Shown piece after piece: positions 1 to 8,639 of a stretch of DNA of 64,000 bases. A program made the translations under genes and the position numbers. The number at the start of each line of letters is the position of its first letter. The first letter of the stretch is position 1. Below the pieces are notes generated by a model. The model had not been told where the DNA came from. It did no database searches and saw nothing but the letters and a program-made list of their open reading frames with translations. Source of the DNA: Streptomyces lincolnensis (GTDB taxonomy: Bacteria; Actinomycetota; Actinomycetes; Streptomycetales; Streptomycetaceae); contig NZ_CP016438.1 in assembly GCF_001685355.1 (NCBI RefSeq), forward strand, positions 2,356,001 through 2,420,000, in the 5' to 3' direction.

Positions 1-1620
1 GGCAGTGAACGGCTGATCGCGGGCCGCTACCGATTGCTGTCCCCGCTCGGCGAGGGCGGCATGGGCACGGTGTGGCGGGCCCGCGACGAGCTGCTGCACC
101 GCGAGGTCGCCGTCAAGGAGGTGCGCGCGCCGCACGGGCTGCCGGCCTCGGAGGTCGAGCGGATGTACGCCCGGCTGGAGCGCGAGGCGTGGGCCGCGGC
201 CCGGGTCGCGAACCGCAACGTGGTGATGATCTACGACGTGGCCATGCAGGACAACCGCCCGTGGATCGTCATGGAGCTGGTGCGCGGTATCTCGCTCGCC
301 GAACTGCTGGACGCCGAGGGCCCGCTCGACCCGCAGCGCGCCGCCCACATCGGCGCGGAGGTGCTGTCGGCGCTGCGGGGCGCGCACGCGGCCGGGGTGC
401 TGCACCGGGACGTGAAGCCGGCGAACGTGCTGCTGTCGAACGACGGGCGGGTCGTGCTCACCGACTTCGGCATCGCCATGGTCGAGGGCAGTTCCGCGCT
501 GACGATGACCGGCGAGGTCATCGGCTCCCCGGAGTTCCTGGCGCCGGAGCGGGCGCTGGGCCGGACGCCGGGTCCCGAGTCCGACCTGTGGTCGCTCGGC
601 GTCCTGCTCTACGCCTCCGTCGAGGGCCACTCCCCCTTCCGGCAGGACACCCCGCTCAGCACCCTGCGCGCGATCGTGGACGAGGAGCTGCCGACGCCGC
701 ACCGGGCCGGCCCCCTGGCCCCGGTGATCGAGGGGCTGTTGCGCAAGGACCCGGCCGAGCGGCTGCCGGCCGAGCGGGCCGAGGAGGACCTGCGGGTGAT
801 CGCGGCGGGCGGCACGCCCCGTGCGGACGGCATGGGTGCGGGGCCGTACGCGCCGACGATCGCGGCCCCCTCCCCGCAGCCCCGGACGACCGCGGCGCCG
901 GTTCCGCCGCCCGCGCCCTGGACACAGCAGACCCCCGCGACGGGCCCGACGACCGCAGCCACGGCCCCGGACACGGCCCCGCGCCGCAACCGTCGCGCAG
1001 CCGTGGTCCTGGTCGCGGGCATCGCCGTCCTGGCGCTGGCGATCGCCGGACTGACCTACGCGCTGCTGAACGACGACGGCGGCGACCAGGCGGGAGACGG
1101 CGGCCCCAAGAACCAGACCCCGGGGCTGAGTTCGCCCCCGGCGAGCGACACCGCCCCGCAGGACACCTCGCAGCCCGAGGACACCCCGACCCCGAGCCGC
1201 GAGACCACCACGTCGGCGCCGCCACCGCAGTCGGTGCGGGTCTCGCTCGCGGGCTCCAACACGGAGTACTCGGGCACCTGTCCGCCGCCGCGGGGCGAGG
1301 CGCCCGGTTTCACGGCGACGTTCACGGTGGGCAGCCTGCCGGCGCAGGTGAGCTACCGCTGGGTGTCGCGGGACGGCGAGATCATGGATCCGGGGTGGAA
1401 GACGCTCTCGTTCCCCGAGGGCGGCGCGAACACCAAGCAGGACACGGCGTTCGTGACGACGAACGATGAAGGCGGGGCCGGCGGGAGCTTCGAGAACGAG
1501 ATCAGCGTCGAGGTGCGCGACCCGGTGGAGACGAAGTCCAACGCGGTGCCGTTCTCGGTGACCTGCGAGACGGAGACCCCGTCGGACGGGGCCTCCGCTT
1601 CCGTTTCGCCGCAGGAGTGA
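1..1620 (+). CDS. Membrane Ser/Thr protein kinase (5' partial)
   Basis: Hanks-type eukaryotic-like kinase, N-terminal kinase domain in the cytoplasm and a C-terminal domain outside. The frame is open from base 1, so the true start lies upstream; the visible part begins just before the Gly-rich loop (GEGGMG). Visible motifs in order: VAVKEV with the ATP-binding Lys, HRDVKPANVLL catalytic loop, DFGIA and the APE segment. After a Pro/Thr-rich linker there is one membrane helix (about bases 990-1068), then a Ser/Thr/Pro-rich stretch and a roughly 100-residue beta-rich domain. There are no PASTA repeats, so muropeptide sensing of the PknB type is not indicated. The next gene is convergent and ends four bases after this stop. 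Confidence 0.93.
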   Translation, partial: GSERLIAGRYRLLSPLGEGGMGTVWRARDELLHREVAVKEVRAPHGLPASEVERMYARLEREAWAAARVANRNVVMIYDVAMQDNRPWIVMELVRGISLAELLDAEGPLDPQRAAHIGAEVLSALRGAHAAGVLHRDVKPANVLLSNDGRVVLTDFGIAMVEGSSALTMTGEVIGSPEFLAPERALGRTPGPESDLWSLGVLLYASVEGHSPFRQDTPLSTLRAIVDEELPTPHRAGPLAPVIEGLLRKDPAERLPAERAEEDLRVIAAGGTPRADGMGAGPYAPTIAAPSPQPRTTAAPVPPPAPWTQQTPATGPTTAATAPDTAPRRNRRAAVVLVAGIAVLALAIAGLTYALLNDDGGDQAGDGGPKNQTPGLSSPPASDTAPQDTSQPEDTPTPSRETTTSAPPPQSVRVSLAGSNTEYSGTCPPPRGEAPGFTATFTVGSLPAQVSYRWVSRDGEIMDPGWKTLSFPEGGANTKQDTAFVTTNDEGGAGGSFENEISVEVRDPVETKSNAVPFSVTCETETPSDGASASVSPQE

Positions 1621-1623
1621 GGA

Positions 1624-2430
1624 TCAGGCGGCGCTGTCGAACACCGGCAGGTAGCCGCCGGACTGGCCGGCCGCCCTCGGGTGGTAGGACTCCCCGACGT
1701 TGAGCAGGTTCAGGCTGTGCAGCCAGGGACTGCCGGAGCAGAGCTCATGGCCGGTGAAGGGCGGCCGGACGTCCCCGAAGGCGAAACCGTGGTTCGCGGC
1801 ACGCTTGGCGATCGCCGTGTCGAGGTAGTCGGCCGCGTCGTTGATCGCCTTCCGCTTGGTCTCGGAGAGGCCGACGCAGGTGACGCCGAGCTTGTAGAAG
1901 CGGGGGTACCCGAGCACGACCACACGGGCGGCCGGGGCCTTGGCGCGGATCGCCGAGTACACGCTGTCGAGCTTGCCGGGCAGCGTGGAGTCGACGTACG
2001 CCTTCGCGGTGTTGATCCGGGACAGGCAGGAACTGTCGGACTGGAGGACACAGGTCGTCATGACGTCGGCGAATCCGGCGTCGTTGCCTCCGACGGTGAT
2101 CGAGACGAGGGCGGTGGAGGCGCTGAGCGGGGCGAGTTGACCGGCGAGAACATCACCCGTTCGGGCGCCGGAGCAGGCGGTGAAGTCGAACGACGAGGGT
2201 GAGTGCGAGGCGGCCCAGAGGTAGGGGTACGCCTTCGTGCTGCGCTTGCAGTCGCCGCTCGCGGAGAGGTAGCTGCCTGCGCCGACCCCGGAGGAGTAGG
2301 AGTCGCCGAGGGCCACATAGCCGCCGGGGGCGGCGAGTTGGGATGCCTGCGCGGTGGCCGCTCCGGTGAGGGCGGTGCCGGCGGCGAGGAGGAGTGAGCT
2401 GACGTATGCGGCAAGTCGGGAACGTCTCAT
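1624..2430 (-). CDS. Secreted SGNH/GDSL esterase-lipase
   Basis: 268 residues with a signal peptide (Arg-Arg, hydrophobic core, AQA-type cleavage near residue 29). Block I is GDSYSSG carrying the nucleophile Ser; the GGNDAGF segment is block III; the catalytic Asp/His block is near the C terminus (YHPRAAGQ). Six or more Cys in the mature part suggest disulfides, as in the Streptomyces extracellular SGNH lipases. It should hydrolyse ester bonds of lipids outside the cell. The start is firm: an AAGGAGG ribosome site lies just upstream of the ATG. It is convergent with the kinase gene, so no operon partner is visible. Confidence 0.92.
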   Translation of the reverse strand: MRRSRLAAYVSSLLLAAGTALTGAATAQASQLAAPGGYVALGDSYSSGVGAGSYLSASGDCKRSTKAYPYLWAASHSPSSFDFTACSGARTGDVLAGQLAPLSASTALVSITVGGNDAGFADVMTTCVLQSDSSCLSRINTAKAYVDSTLPGKLDSVYSAIRAKAPAARVVVLGYPRFYKLGVTCVGLSETKRKAINDAADYLDTAIAKRAANHGFAFGDVRPPFTGHELCSGSPWLHSLNLLNVGESYHPRAAGQSGGYLPVFDSAA

Positions 2431-2743
2431 GGAACCTCCTTTAGCAGGATCTCTGCCACAACCGTCGTAGCAACTACGCAGGTTGACGGGAAGTGTTCAT
2501 GCCAAGACTTTCCGGACGTTTACGGGACCGTCCCGGCGCGTTCGCGACCTGTTCGATTACGCGTCCATGACAAATATGTGACATGCCTTCAAGTCCCTTG
2601 ATCTACACCCGTAGACCACTGATTCTTTACTCAGCCGTAGGGCGGAACGCGACGCTCCACGGCCGTGCCCGCGACGACGCGGGCACCCCCCACGGACGGC
2701 GCCCGACCCAGGCGCCGTCGCCTATGAGGAGGACTCCCTCGTA
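2431..2743. other. Intergenic region between divergent secreted-enzyme genes
   Basis: 313 bases between the esterase (leftward) and the subtilisin (rightward). It must hold both promoters, but I could not assign -35/-10 boxes with confidence. The left half is comparatively AT-rich (around 2450-2640). The right half carries two strong hairpins described separately, followed by an AGGAGG ribosome site near 2726-2733 for the protease. Confidence 0.5.
2665..2719 (+). promoter_or_regulatory. Two consecutive hairpins in the protease 5' leader
   Basis: First hairpin: perfect 9-bp arms 2665-2673 and 2678-2686 around a four-base loop. Second hairpin: perfect 9-bp arms 2695-2703 and 2711-2719 around a seven-base loop. 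The second ends about seven bases before the AGGAGG ribosome site of the subtilisin gene. They could stabilise the mRNA, or stop upstream transcription; there is no U-run after either, so a plain terminator is less likely. Confidence 0.5.
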
Positions 2744-3952
2744 ATGGCACAACTGCGTAGCAAGAAGCTCCGGATCGCCGCGATAACCAGCCTGGCGACC
2801 GCCGGCCTCGTGGGCGGACTCACCGCCCTCCCCGCCCAGGCCGCCCCGGCCGAGGGCACTGTCCTGGCCGCCGCCTCCCCCACGGCGATCAAGGACAGCT
2901 ACATCGTCACGCTCAAGAAGGGCGTGGACTTCAAGGCCGCCTCGACCGAGGGCAGAGGCCTGATCAAGGAGTACGGCGGGACGGTGAAGCAGACGTTCGG
3001 CGCCGCCCTGAACGGCTACACCGCCACCCTCTCCGCGGCCGAGGCCAGGAGACTCGCCGCCGACCCGGCGGTGGCCACGGTCGAGCAGAACCAGAAGGTG
3101 CACGTCACCGACGTCACCCAGTCCAGCGCCCCGTGGGGCCTGGACCGCTCCGACCAGACGTCCCTGCCGCTCTCCGGCACCTACACCTACCCGGACTCGG
3201 CGGGCAGCGGGGTGACGGCGTACGTCATCGACACCGGCGTCCGCATCACGCACTCCCAGATCAGCGGCCGGGCCAGCTACGGCTACGACGCCGTCGACGG
3301 CGACACCACCGCCTCCGACGGCAACGGTCACGGCACCCACGTGGCCACCACCATCGCCGGCTCGACCTACGGCATCGCCAAGAAGGCGAGGATCGTGGCG
3401 GTCCGCGTGCTCGACAACGCCGGCTCCGGCACCACCGCGGGCGTCATCGCCGGCGTCAACTGGGTGACCCAGAACCACAGCGGTCCCTCGGTGGCCAACA
3501 TGTCGCTCGGCGGCGGCGCCTCCACCACGCTGGACAACGCCGTGGCGAACTCCATCGCCAGCGGTGTGACCTACGCGGTCGCGGCCGGCAACAGCAACAC
3601 CACCGCCTCCTCGTCCTCCCCGGCCCGCGTCGCCTCGGCGATCACGGTCGGCGCCACCACCAGCACCGACGCCCGCGCCAGCTACTCCAACTACGGCTCG
3701 GTGCTGGACATCTTCGCTCCCGGCTCCTCGATCACGGCCGGCTGGTACACCAGCGACACCGCGACGAACACCATCTCCGGTACGTCGATGGCGACCCCGC
3801 ACGTCGCGGGCGCGGCCGCGGTCTACCTGGCGAACCACACCTCGGCCACCCCGGCCCAGGTCGCCACGGCCCTGGTCAACGGCTCCACCACCGGCAAGGT
3901 CACCAGCCCGGGCACCAGCTCCCCGAACAGGCTGCTGAAGATCGTCCCGTAA
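2744..3952 (+). CDS. Secreted subtilisin-family serine protease (S8)
   Basis: 402 residues: signal peptide (cleavage near the AQA of residues 25-30), an inhibitor I9 propeptide (about 45-125), then the S8 catalytic domain. The triad is visible as Asp in VIDTGV, His in GHGTHVA and Ser in GTSMATPHVAG. There is no C-terminal accessory domain, so it matches the simple extracellular proteinase K/aqualysin-like type. Expected role: scavenging of extracellular protein, or processing of secreted enzymes. AGGAGG upstream supports the ATG. A strong hairpin repeat follows the stop. Confidence 0.95.
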   Translation: MAQLRSKKLRIAAITSLATAGLVGGLTALPAQAAPAEGTVLAAASPTAIKDSYIVTLKKGVDFKAASTEGRGLIKEYGGTVKQTFGAALNGYTATLSAAEARRLAADPAVATVEQNQKVHVTDVTQSSAPWGLDRSDQTSLPLSGTYTYPDSAGSGVTAYVIDTGVRITHSQISGRASYGYDAVDGDTTASDGNGHGTHVATTIAGSTYGIAKKARIVAVRVLDNAGSGTTAGVIAGVNWVTQNHSGPSVANMSLGGGASTTLDNAVANSIASGVTYAVAAGNSNTTASSSSPARVASAITVGATTSTDARASYSNYGSVLDIFAPGSSITAGWYTSDTATNTISGTSMATPHVAGAAAVYLANHTSATPAQVATALVNGSTTGKVTSPGTSSPNRLLKIVP

Positions 3953-3965
3953 CGGAACAACACGC

Positions 3966-4033
3966 GTTCCCCGCGCCCCACCTCAGGGGCGCGGGGAACT
4001 GCGCGATCAGCCACGTGCAACCCGCAGCCGAAC
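3966..4033. repeat. Extragenic hairpin repeat, likely terminator
   Basis: A perfect 14-bp inverted repeat (arms 3966-3979 and 3986-3999, six-base loop; arm begins GTTCCCCGCGCCCC) is followed by a conserved-looking tail reading GCGCGATCAGCCACG... to about 4033. From memory this arm-plus-tail block recurs between genes in many Streptomyces genomes. I see only one full copy in this window. It sits 14 bases after the protease stop and probably acts as its terminator. Confidence 0.65.
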
Positions 4034-4125
4034 AAGCACCGCCACACGCCCCGCTCTTGACGGGTTACACACCGTTGCGCGACATTGAAGCCCGGCATCC
4101 GGCGCGTCGGGGGGCAAAGTCGCCA

Positions 4126-4560
4126 ATGCAGACCATACGCATCAAGACATCTTCAACAGCACGGACGGACGGCACCGAGCGGCCGCGGCCAGGACCGGGG
4201 AGGGACCTGGCAGCACTGCTCGCGGGGGCCGCGACGGCCGTGGCGGGAGGCGGCGCGCTGCTCGCGCTCGCCGACGCGGACTCACCCCTGCGCGCTCCGC
4301 TCACCCTGTTCTTCCTGCTCGCGGCACCCGCGGCCGCCATCGCCGCCGCGCTGCGCGGGCTGGATCCGTTCGGCCGGCTGCTCACCGCTGTTGCGGGCTC
4401 GGTCGTCCTGAACATGCTGGTGGCCCAGGGCATGCTGGCCACGCACCGCTGGTCGGTGCGCGGCGGCATCGTGGCCGTGACCGCGCTCAGCGCCCTCATC
4501 CTCGTGCTGGTATCGGTACGGCGCCTGCGCGGCCGTACCGCGGGAAGACAGGGCGACTGA
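4126..4560 (+). CDS. Small membrane protein, unknown function
   Basis: 144 residues. A charged N-terminal stretch of about 28 residues is followed by four hydrophobic segments (DLAALLAGAATAVAGGGALL, LTLFFLLAAPAAAIAAAL, LLTAVAGSVVLNMLVAQGML and IVAVTALSALILVLVSV) and an Arg-rich cytoplasmic tail. No family recognised. The stop is immediately before the GTG of the next gene, so the two are likely co-transcribed and this protein may be part of the polysaccharide locus that follows. Confidence 0.75.
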   Translation: MQTIRIKTSSTARTDGTERPRPGPGRDLAALLAGAATAVAGGGALLALADADSPLRAPLTLFFLLAAPAAAIAAALRGLDPFGRLLTAVAGSVVLNMLVAQGMLATHRWSVRGGIVAVTALSALILVLVSVRRLRGRTAGRQGD

Positions 4561-4561
4561 C

Positions 4562-5659
4562 GTGGACATCAGCGTGTACCGGCCCGGCGAGCTGAGTGCG
4601 GCCGACCGGTCGGCCTGGACGGCGATGCAGTCCAAGGCCCATCTGCACGGTTCGCCCGAGCTGGCGAACCCTTTCCTGTCCCCCGAGTTCGCGCTCGCGG
4701 TGGGCCGGTGCAGACGCGGTGTGCGGATCGCCGTCGTCCGGGAGGGCGGCGAACCCGCCGCGTTCCTCCCGTACCAGCGAAGCGCCGCCGGTGTCGGCCG
4801 GGCGATCGGTCTCGGGGTCTCGGACGCCCAGGGCCTGGTGCACCGGCCCGGGTTCGCCTTCGAGGCCCGTGAGCTGCTGCGGGCCTGCGGGCTCGCCGTC
4901 TTCGAGTTCGACCATCTGATCGAGGGGCAGCGGCCGTTCGAGGCGGAGGCCTCCGGCACCTTCCCGTCCCCTGTGATGGACGTCGACCAGGGCTACGAGA
5001 CCTATCTGGCACACCTGCGCGAGCGCTCGCCCAAGTTCACCCGCACCACCCTGGCCAAGGAGCGCAAGCTCGGCCGGGACGCGGGCGAGGTGCGCTATGT
5101 GCACGACGAGCGGGACCCGGCCGCGCTGAACGCCCTGATGGACTGGAAGTCCGCGCAGTACCGCAGGACCGGGCGCAGCGACCGCTTCGCGCACGAGTGG
5201 ATCACCCGGCTCGTGCAGCAGCTGTTCCACACGCGTTCCGAGCCGTTCGCCGGGATCCTGTCCGTGCTGTACGCGGGTGACAAGCCGATCGCCGCGCACT
5301 TCGGGCTGCGCACCGAGCGGGTGCTCGCCTGCTGGTTCCCGGCGTACGACACGGCGTACTCGAAGTACTCCCCCGGCCTGGTGCTGCATCTGCGGATGGC
5401 CGAGGCGGCCGCCGCCGACGGCATCGCCTACCTGGATCTCGGCCGGGGCCAGAAGGAATACAAGGACTCCCTGAAGACACGCGAGCTGAAGGTGTCCGAG
5501 GGGTGGGTGACACGCCGTCATCCGGTGGCGGTCGGGCACCGGGCCCGCCGGGCCCCGGTCCGGGCACTGCGCAATGTCGTGGTGTCCCGGCCGGAACTGT
5601 TCGAACCTGCCGACAAACTGCTCAAACGGGTCGGAAGGATCCGCTCGGGCCGTACGTAA
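4562..5659 (+). CDS. CelD/FemAB-like GNAT acyltransferase
   Basis: 365 residues with the Acetyltransf_6 (BioF2-like/CelD) type fold: the C-terminal half has the typical LYAGDKPIAAHFGLR, YDTAYSKYSPGLVLHL and YLDLGRGQKEYKDSLK segments. Members of this group modify sugars or lipid-linked intermediates in cell-surface and cellulose-type polysaccharide pathways, which fits the glycosyltransferases downstream. GTG start chosen because it abuts the preceding stop. The acyl donor and acceptor cannot be read from the sequence. Confidence 0.85.
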   Translation: MDISVYRPGELSAADRSAWTAMQSKAHLHGSPELANPFLSPEFALAVGRCRRGVRIAVVREGGEPAAFLPYQRSAAGVGRAIGLGVSDAQGLVHRPGFAFEARELLRACGLAVFEFDHLIEGQRPFEAEASGTFPSPVMDVDQGYETYLAHLRERSPKFTRTTLAKERKLGRDAGEVRYVHDERDPAALNALMDWKSAQYRRTGRSDRFAHEWITRLVQQLFHTRSEPFAGILSVLYAGDKPIAAHFGLRTERVLACWFPAYDTAYSKYSPGLVLHLRMAEAAAADGIAYLDLGRGQKEYKDSLKTRELKVSEGWVTRRHPVAVGHRARRAPVRALRNVVVSRPELFEPADKLLKRVGRIRSGRT

Positions 5660-6037
5660 GTCGATCGGTAACGGTCAAACCAACAAAAACGTGAGGGCTC
5701 GTTCCAGGTCTTGCCATACGGGCTCAATCGTCAATACCGTCATACATCTCACCCGCATCGGTCCCATCAGCCAGCGGCTCCAGGGGAGGGCTCAGGGACC
5801 GCGATGGATCCCGGCGCGGGGCGCGGTAGGGGGGTGCCGTGCTCGGTGACCGCATTGGTGACCGAGTCGTGCCGCGCGGTCGGCCGTCATTGTGCGGGGC
5901 CGGCCAGCTTTGCCAGCTCACTCGGCAGGTACGGAGTTCCATGCCGTCGTGCCGTGTGTGAAAACCCCCCTTTCGAACCGGACAAACAGCGGGCCGCCCA
6001 GGGGCGGGCGGTCCACCGGACGAGAGGGACCAGACTC
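5660..6037. other. Intergenic region before the glycosyltransferases
   Basis: 378 bases with no convincing gene. It is locally AT-richer near 5660-5760. It contains a GGTGACC direct repeat near 5845-5870 and an imperfect hairpin (GGGCCGCCC...GGCGGGCGGTCC, near 5990-6015) just before the glycosyltransferase. It probably holds the promoter of the 6038-12471 operon. Confidence 0.45.
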
Positions 6038-6859
6038 ATGAGTTCTGTTCTGCGCCCGGCCAGCACGGGCCAGGAAACGTTCATATCCGCCAACTACCGA
6101 CCGATCTCCTCCCACTTGGCGATCACACCGCCGGTGAGCGTGGTGATCCCCGCCATGAACGAGGCGGAGAACCTTCCGTACGTCTTCAAGACGCTGCCCA
6201 ACTGGATCCACGAAGTGGTCCTGGTCGACGGCAACTCCACCGACGACACCGTCGAGGTGGCCCGCTCGCTGTGGCCGGACGTCAAGGTCGTCCCGCAGCG
6301 CGGCAAGGGCAAGGGCGACGCCCTGATCACCGGCTTCCAGGCGTGCAGCGGCGACATCATCGTGATGGTCGACGCGGACGGCTCGGCCGACGGAAACGAG
6401 ATCGTCAGCTATGTCTCCGCCCTGGTCTCGGGCGCGGACTTCGCCAAGGGCTCCCGCTTCGCCAACGGCGGCGGCACCGACGACATGACCTTCATCCGCA
6501 AGCTGGGCAACTGGGCCCTGTGCACGGTCGTCAACCGCAAGTTCGGCGCCCGCTACACCGACCTGTGCTACGGCTACAACGCGTTCTGGCGGCACTGCCT
6601 GGACAAGATCGACCTGGACTGCACCGGCTTCGAGGTCGAGACCCTGATGAACATCCGGGTGGTCAAGGCGGGGCTCAAGGTGCAGGAGATACCGAGCCAC
6701 GAGTACCTCCGCATCCACGGCACCAGCAATCTGCGGGCCGTGCGCGACGGGCTCAGAGTGCTCAGGGTGATCCTCAAGGAGCGCTCCAACCGGCGGGCCC
6801 TGCGCCGCCGTACGCAGCCCTCCCCGATGCTCGACACGGTCCGGGGAGAGGTGTCTTGA
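6038..6859 (+). CDS. Family 2 glycosyltransferase
   Basis: 273 residues, GT-A fold. Residues 30-150 carry VSVVIPAMNEAENL, VLVDGNSTDDT and the metal-binding MVDADGS motif; the pattern is like polyprenyl-phosphate mannosyl/glucosyl transferases but with no C-terminal membrane segments. Likely transfers a sugar from a nucleotide donor to a lipid or glycan acceptor on the inner face of the membrane. The ATG at 6038 was chosen over upstream in-frame codons because the conserved domain begins shortly after and GAGAGG lies about ten bases upstream. Its stop overlaps the start of the next gene by four bases. Confidence 0.9.
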   Translation: MSSVLRPASTGQETFISANYRPISSHLAITPPVSVVIPAMNEAENLPYVFKTLPNWIHEVVLVDGNSTDDTVEVARSLWPDVKVVPQRGKGKGDALITGFQACSGDIIVMVDADGSADGNEIVSYVSALVSGADFAKGSRFANGGGTDDMTFIRKLGNWALCTVVNRKFGARYTDLCYGYNAFWRHCLDKIDLDCTGFEVETLMNIRVVKAGLKVQEIPSHEYLRIHGTSNLRAVRDGLRVLRVILKERSNRRALRRRTQPSPMLDTVRGEVS

Positions 6860-7842
6860 GCGGTCCCGACACCTCCGTCGTGATCTGCGTCTACACCGAG
6901 GACCGCTGGGAGGACATCCTCGCGGCGGTCGACTCGGTGCGGGCGCAGTCACGGCCGGCCCTGGAGACGCTGCTGGTCGTCGACCACAACGCGGCGCTCC
7001 TGGACCGGCTCACCAAGGAGTACAAGGAAGCCGGCCAGGTACGGGTGCTCGCCAACGCGGGCCCCCGTGGCCTGTCCGCCGGCCGCAACACCGGCATCGC
7101 CGCCGCGCGCGGCGACGTGATCGCGTTCCTGGACGACGACGCCGTCGCCGAACGGGACTGGCTCCGGCACTTCGCCGAGGGCTACGCCGATCCCCGGGTC
7201 ATGGCCGTCGGCGGCCGTACGGAGCCCGTCTGGGCCTCCGGCCGCCGTCCGGCCTGGTTCCCGGAGGAGTTCGACTGGATCGTGGGCTGCACGTACAAGG
7301 GCCTGCCCGCCGGTCTGGTGAAGGTCCGCAACGTGCTCGGCGGCAACGCCTCCTTCCGTCGTACGGCCTTCGACGCGGCGGGCGGCTTCGCCACCGGCAT
7401 CGGACGCGACGGCGACAAGCGGCCGCTGGGCTGCGAGGAGACGGAACTGTGCATCCGGCTCACCCGGGCGAGACCGGACGCGATCCTGCTGATCGACGAC
7501 CGCGCGGTGATCCATCACCGGGTGCCCGAGGCGCGCGAGCACTTCGGGTACTTCCGCACGCGCGCCTACGCCGAGGGCCTGTCGAAGGCCCTGGTGGCCC
7601 GAAGTGTCGGCACGGACAAGGGCCTTGAGTCCGAACGCCGGTACGCGACCCGGGTACTGCCCGCCGGGGTGGTGCGCGGGCTGCGGGACTTCCTGCTGGC
7701 CCGGCCCGGGGGCGCCGGACGCGCGGGGGCGATCGTCGCCGGGGTGCTGACGGCGGCCGGCGGGTACGCCATGGGGAGCGTCCGGGCGCGCCGGGCCGGA
7801 ACGGTCTTCACGGTCGCCGAGATCGAGGGGGGAAGCGGATGA
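6856..7842 (+). CDS. Family 2 glycosyltransferase, TTG start
   Basis: 328 residues. SVVICVYTEDRWEDI, SAGRNTGIAAARGDVIAF and LDDDAV (metal site) mark the GT2 domain; LGCEETELCIRL resembles the acceptor/base region (ED-type). A hydrophobic stretch near residues 285-310 may contact the membrane. It starts with TTG inside the TTGA overlap with the preceding stop and ends in an ATGA overlap with the deacetylase, so the three are translationally coupled. It may add a second sugar or polymerise the same surface glycan. Confidence 0.88.
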   Translation: MSGPDTSVVICVYTEDRWEDILAAVDSVRAQSRPALETLLVVDHNAALLDRLTKEYKEAGQVRVLANAGPRGLSAGRNTGIAAARGDVIAFLDDDAVAERDWLRHFAEGYADPRVMAVGGRTEPVWASGRRPAWFPEEFDWIVGCTYKGLPAGLVKVRNVLGGNASFRRTAFDAAGGFATGIGRDGDKRPLGCEETELCIRLTRARPDAILLIDDRAVIHHRVPEAREHFGYFRTRAYAEGLSKALVARSVGTDKGLESERRYATRVLPAGVVRGLRDFLLARPGGAGRAGAIVAGVLTAAGGYAMGSVRARRAGTVFTVAEIEGGSG

Positions 7843-8639
7843 CCGACACACCCGTGCCGATCCTCATGTACCACTCGGTGGCGACCGACCCGAACGAGGC
7901 CACCCGGGAGCTGTCGGTGACCCCGGACGCCTTCGCCGAACAGATGGCGGCGATCGGGGAGCTGGGCCTCACCCCGGTCACCACCGCGACAGTCGCCGCC
8001 CGTTGGCGCCACGGCCGCCCGCTGCCCGAGCGGCCCGTCCTGATCACCTTCGACGACGGCTACGAGGGCGTGCACCGGCACGCCCTGCCCGTACTCGCCA
8101 AGCACGGTTTCGCCGCCACCCTGTTCGTCTCCACGGGCTGGATCCGAGGACCGCACGACACCGGCGACGGCCTCGACACCATGCTGGACTGGGACCAGGT
8201 CCGCGACCTGGCCGCGGCCGGCGTCGAGATCGGCGGGCACAGCCACACCCACCCGCAGCTCGACCAGCTCGACGACGCCGGCCTGCGCCACGAGCTGATC
8301 CACTGCAAGGAGATCGTCACCGACGAACTCGGCACCGTCCCGGCCTCGTTCGCCTACCCCTACGGCTACTCCAGCCGCGGGGTGCGGCAGGCGGTGCGCG
8401 AGACGGGGTACGCCCAGGCCCTTGCGGTCGGCAACGGCCTGGCCCGGCGCCGGCAGGGGCCGTACGCCCTGCACCGCGTCACCGTGCGCCGCGCGACGGG
8501 CGCGGAAGAGTTCGCGCGGCTCGTCCAGGGGCGCGCGATCGCCCGCACCTTCGCCAAGGACCGTGCCCTGACCAAGGGGTACGCGCTGGTCCGCAGAGCA
8601 CGACAGGTCCGCCGGAAGGCCATCCGTTCCCGTGTCTGA
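7839..8639 (+). CDS. Polysaccharide deacetylase (NodB/CE4)
   Basis: 266 residues without a signal peptide. Motif 1 TFDDGY (catalytic base and metal Asp) is near residue 70, motif 2 HSHTHPQL (metal His pair) near residue 132, followed by SFAYPYGYSS and a later LHRVTVRR. CE4 enzymes remove N- or O-acetyl groups from amino sugars. In this operon it should act on an acetylated glycan intermediate. Absence of a signal peptide suggests it works before export. It overlaps both neighbours by a few bases. Confidence 0.9.
   Translation: MTDTPVPILMYHSVATDPNEATRELSVTPDAFAEQMAAIGELGLTPVTTATVAARWRHGRPLPERPVLITFDDGYEGVHRHALPVLAKHGFAATLFVSTGWIRGPHDTGDGLDTMLDWDQVRDLAAAGVEIGGHSHTHPQLDQLDDAGLRHELIHCKEIVTDELGTVPASFAYPYGYSSRGVRQAVRETGYAQALAVGNGLARRRQGPYALHRVTVRRATGAEEFARLVQGRAIARTFAKDRALTKGYALVRRARQVRRKAIRSRV

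Noticed and set aside
2627..3838. A 403-residue minus-strand frame across the subtilisin
   Set aside because: Antisense shadow rich in Gly/Arg/Val with no domain; the plus-strand frame contains the full subtilisin triad.
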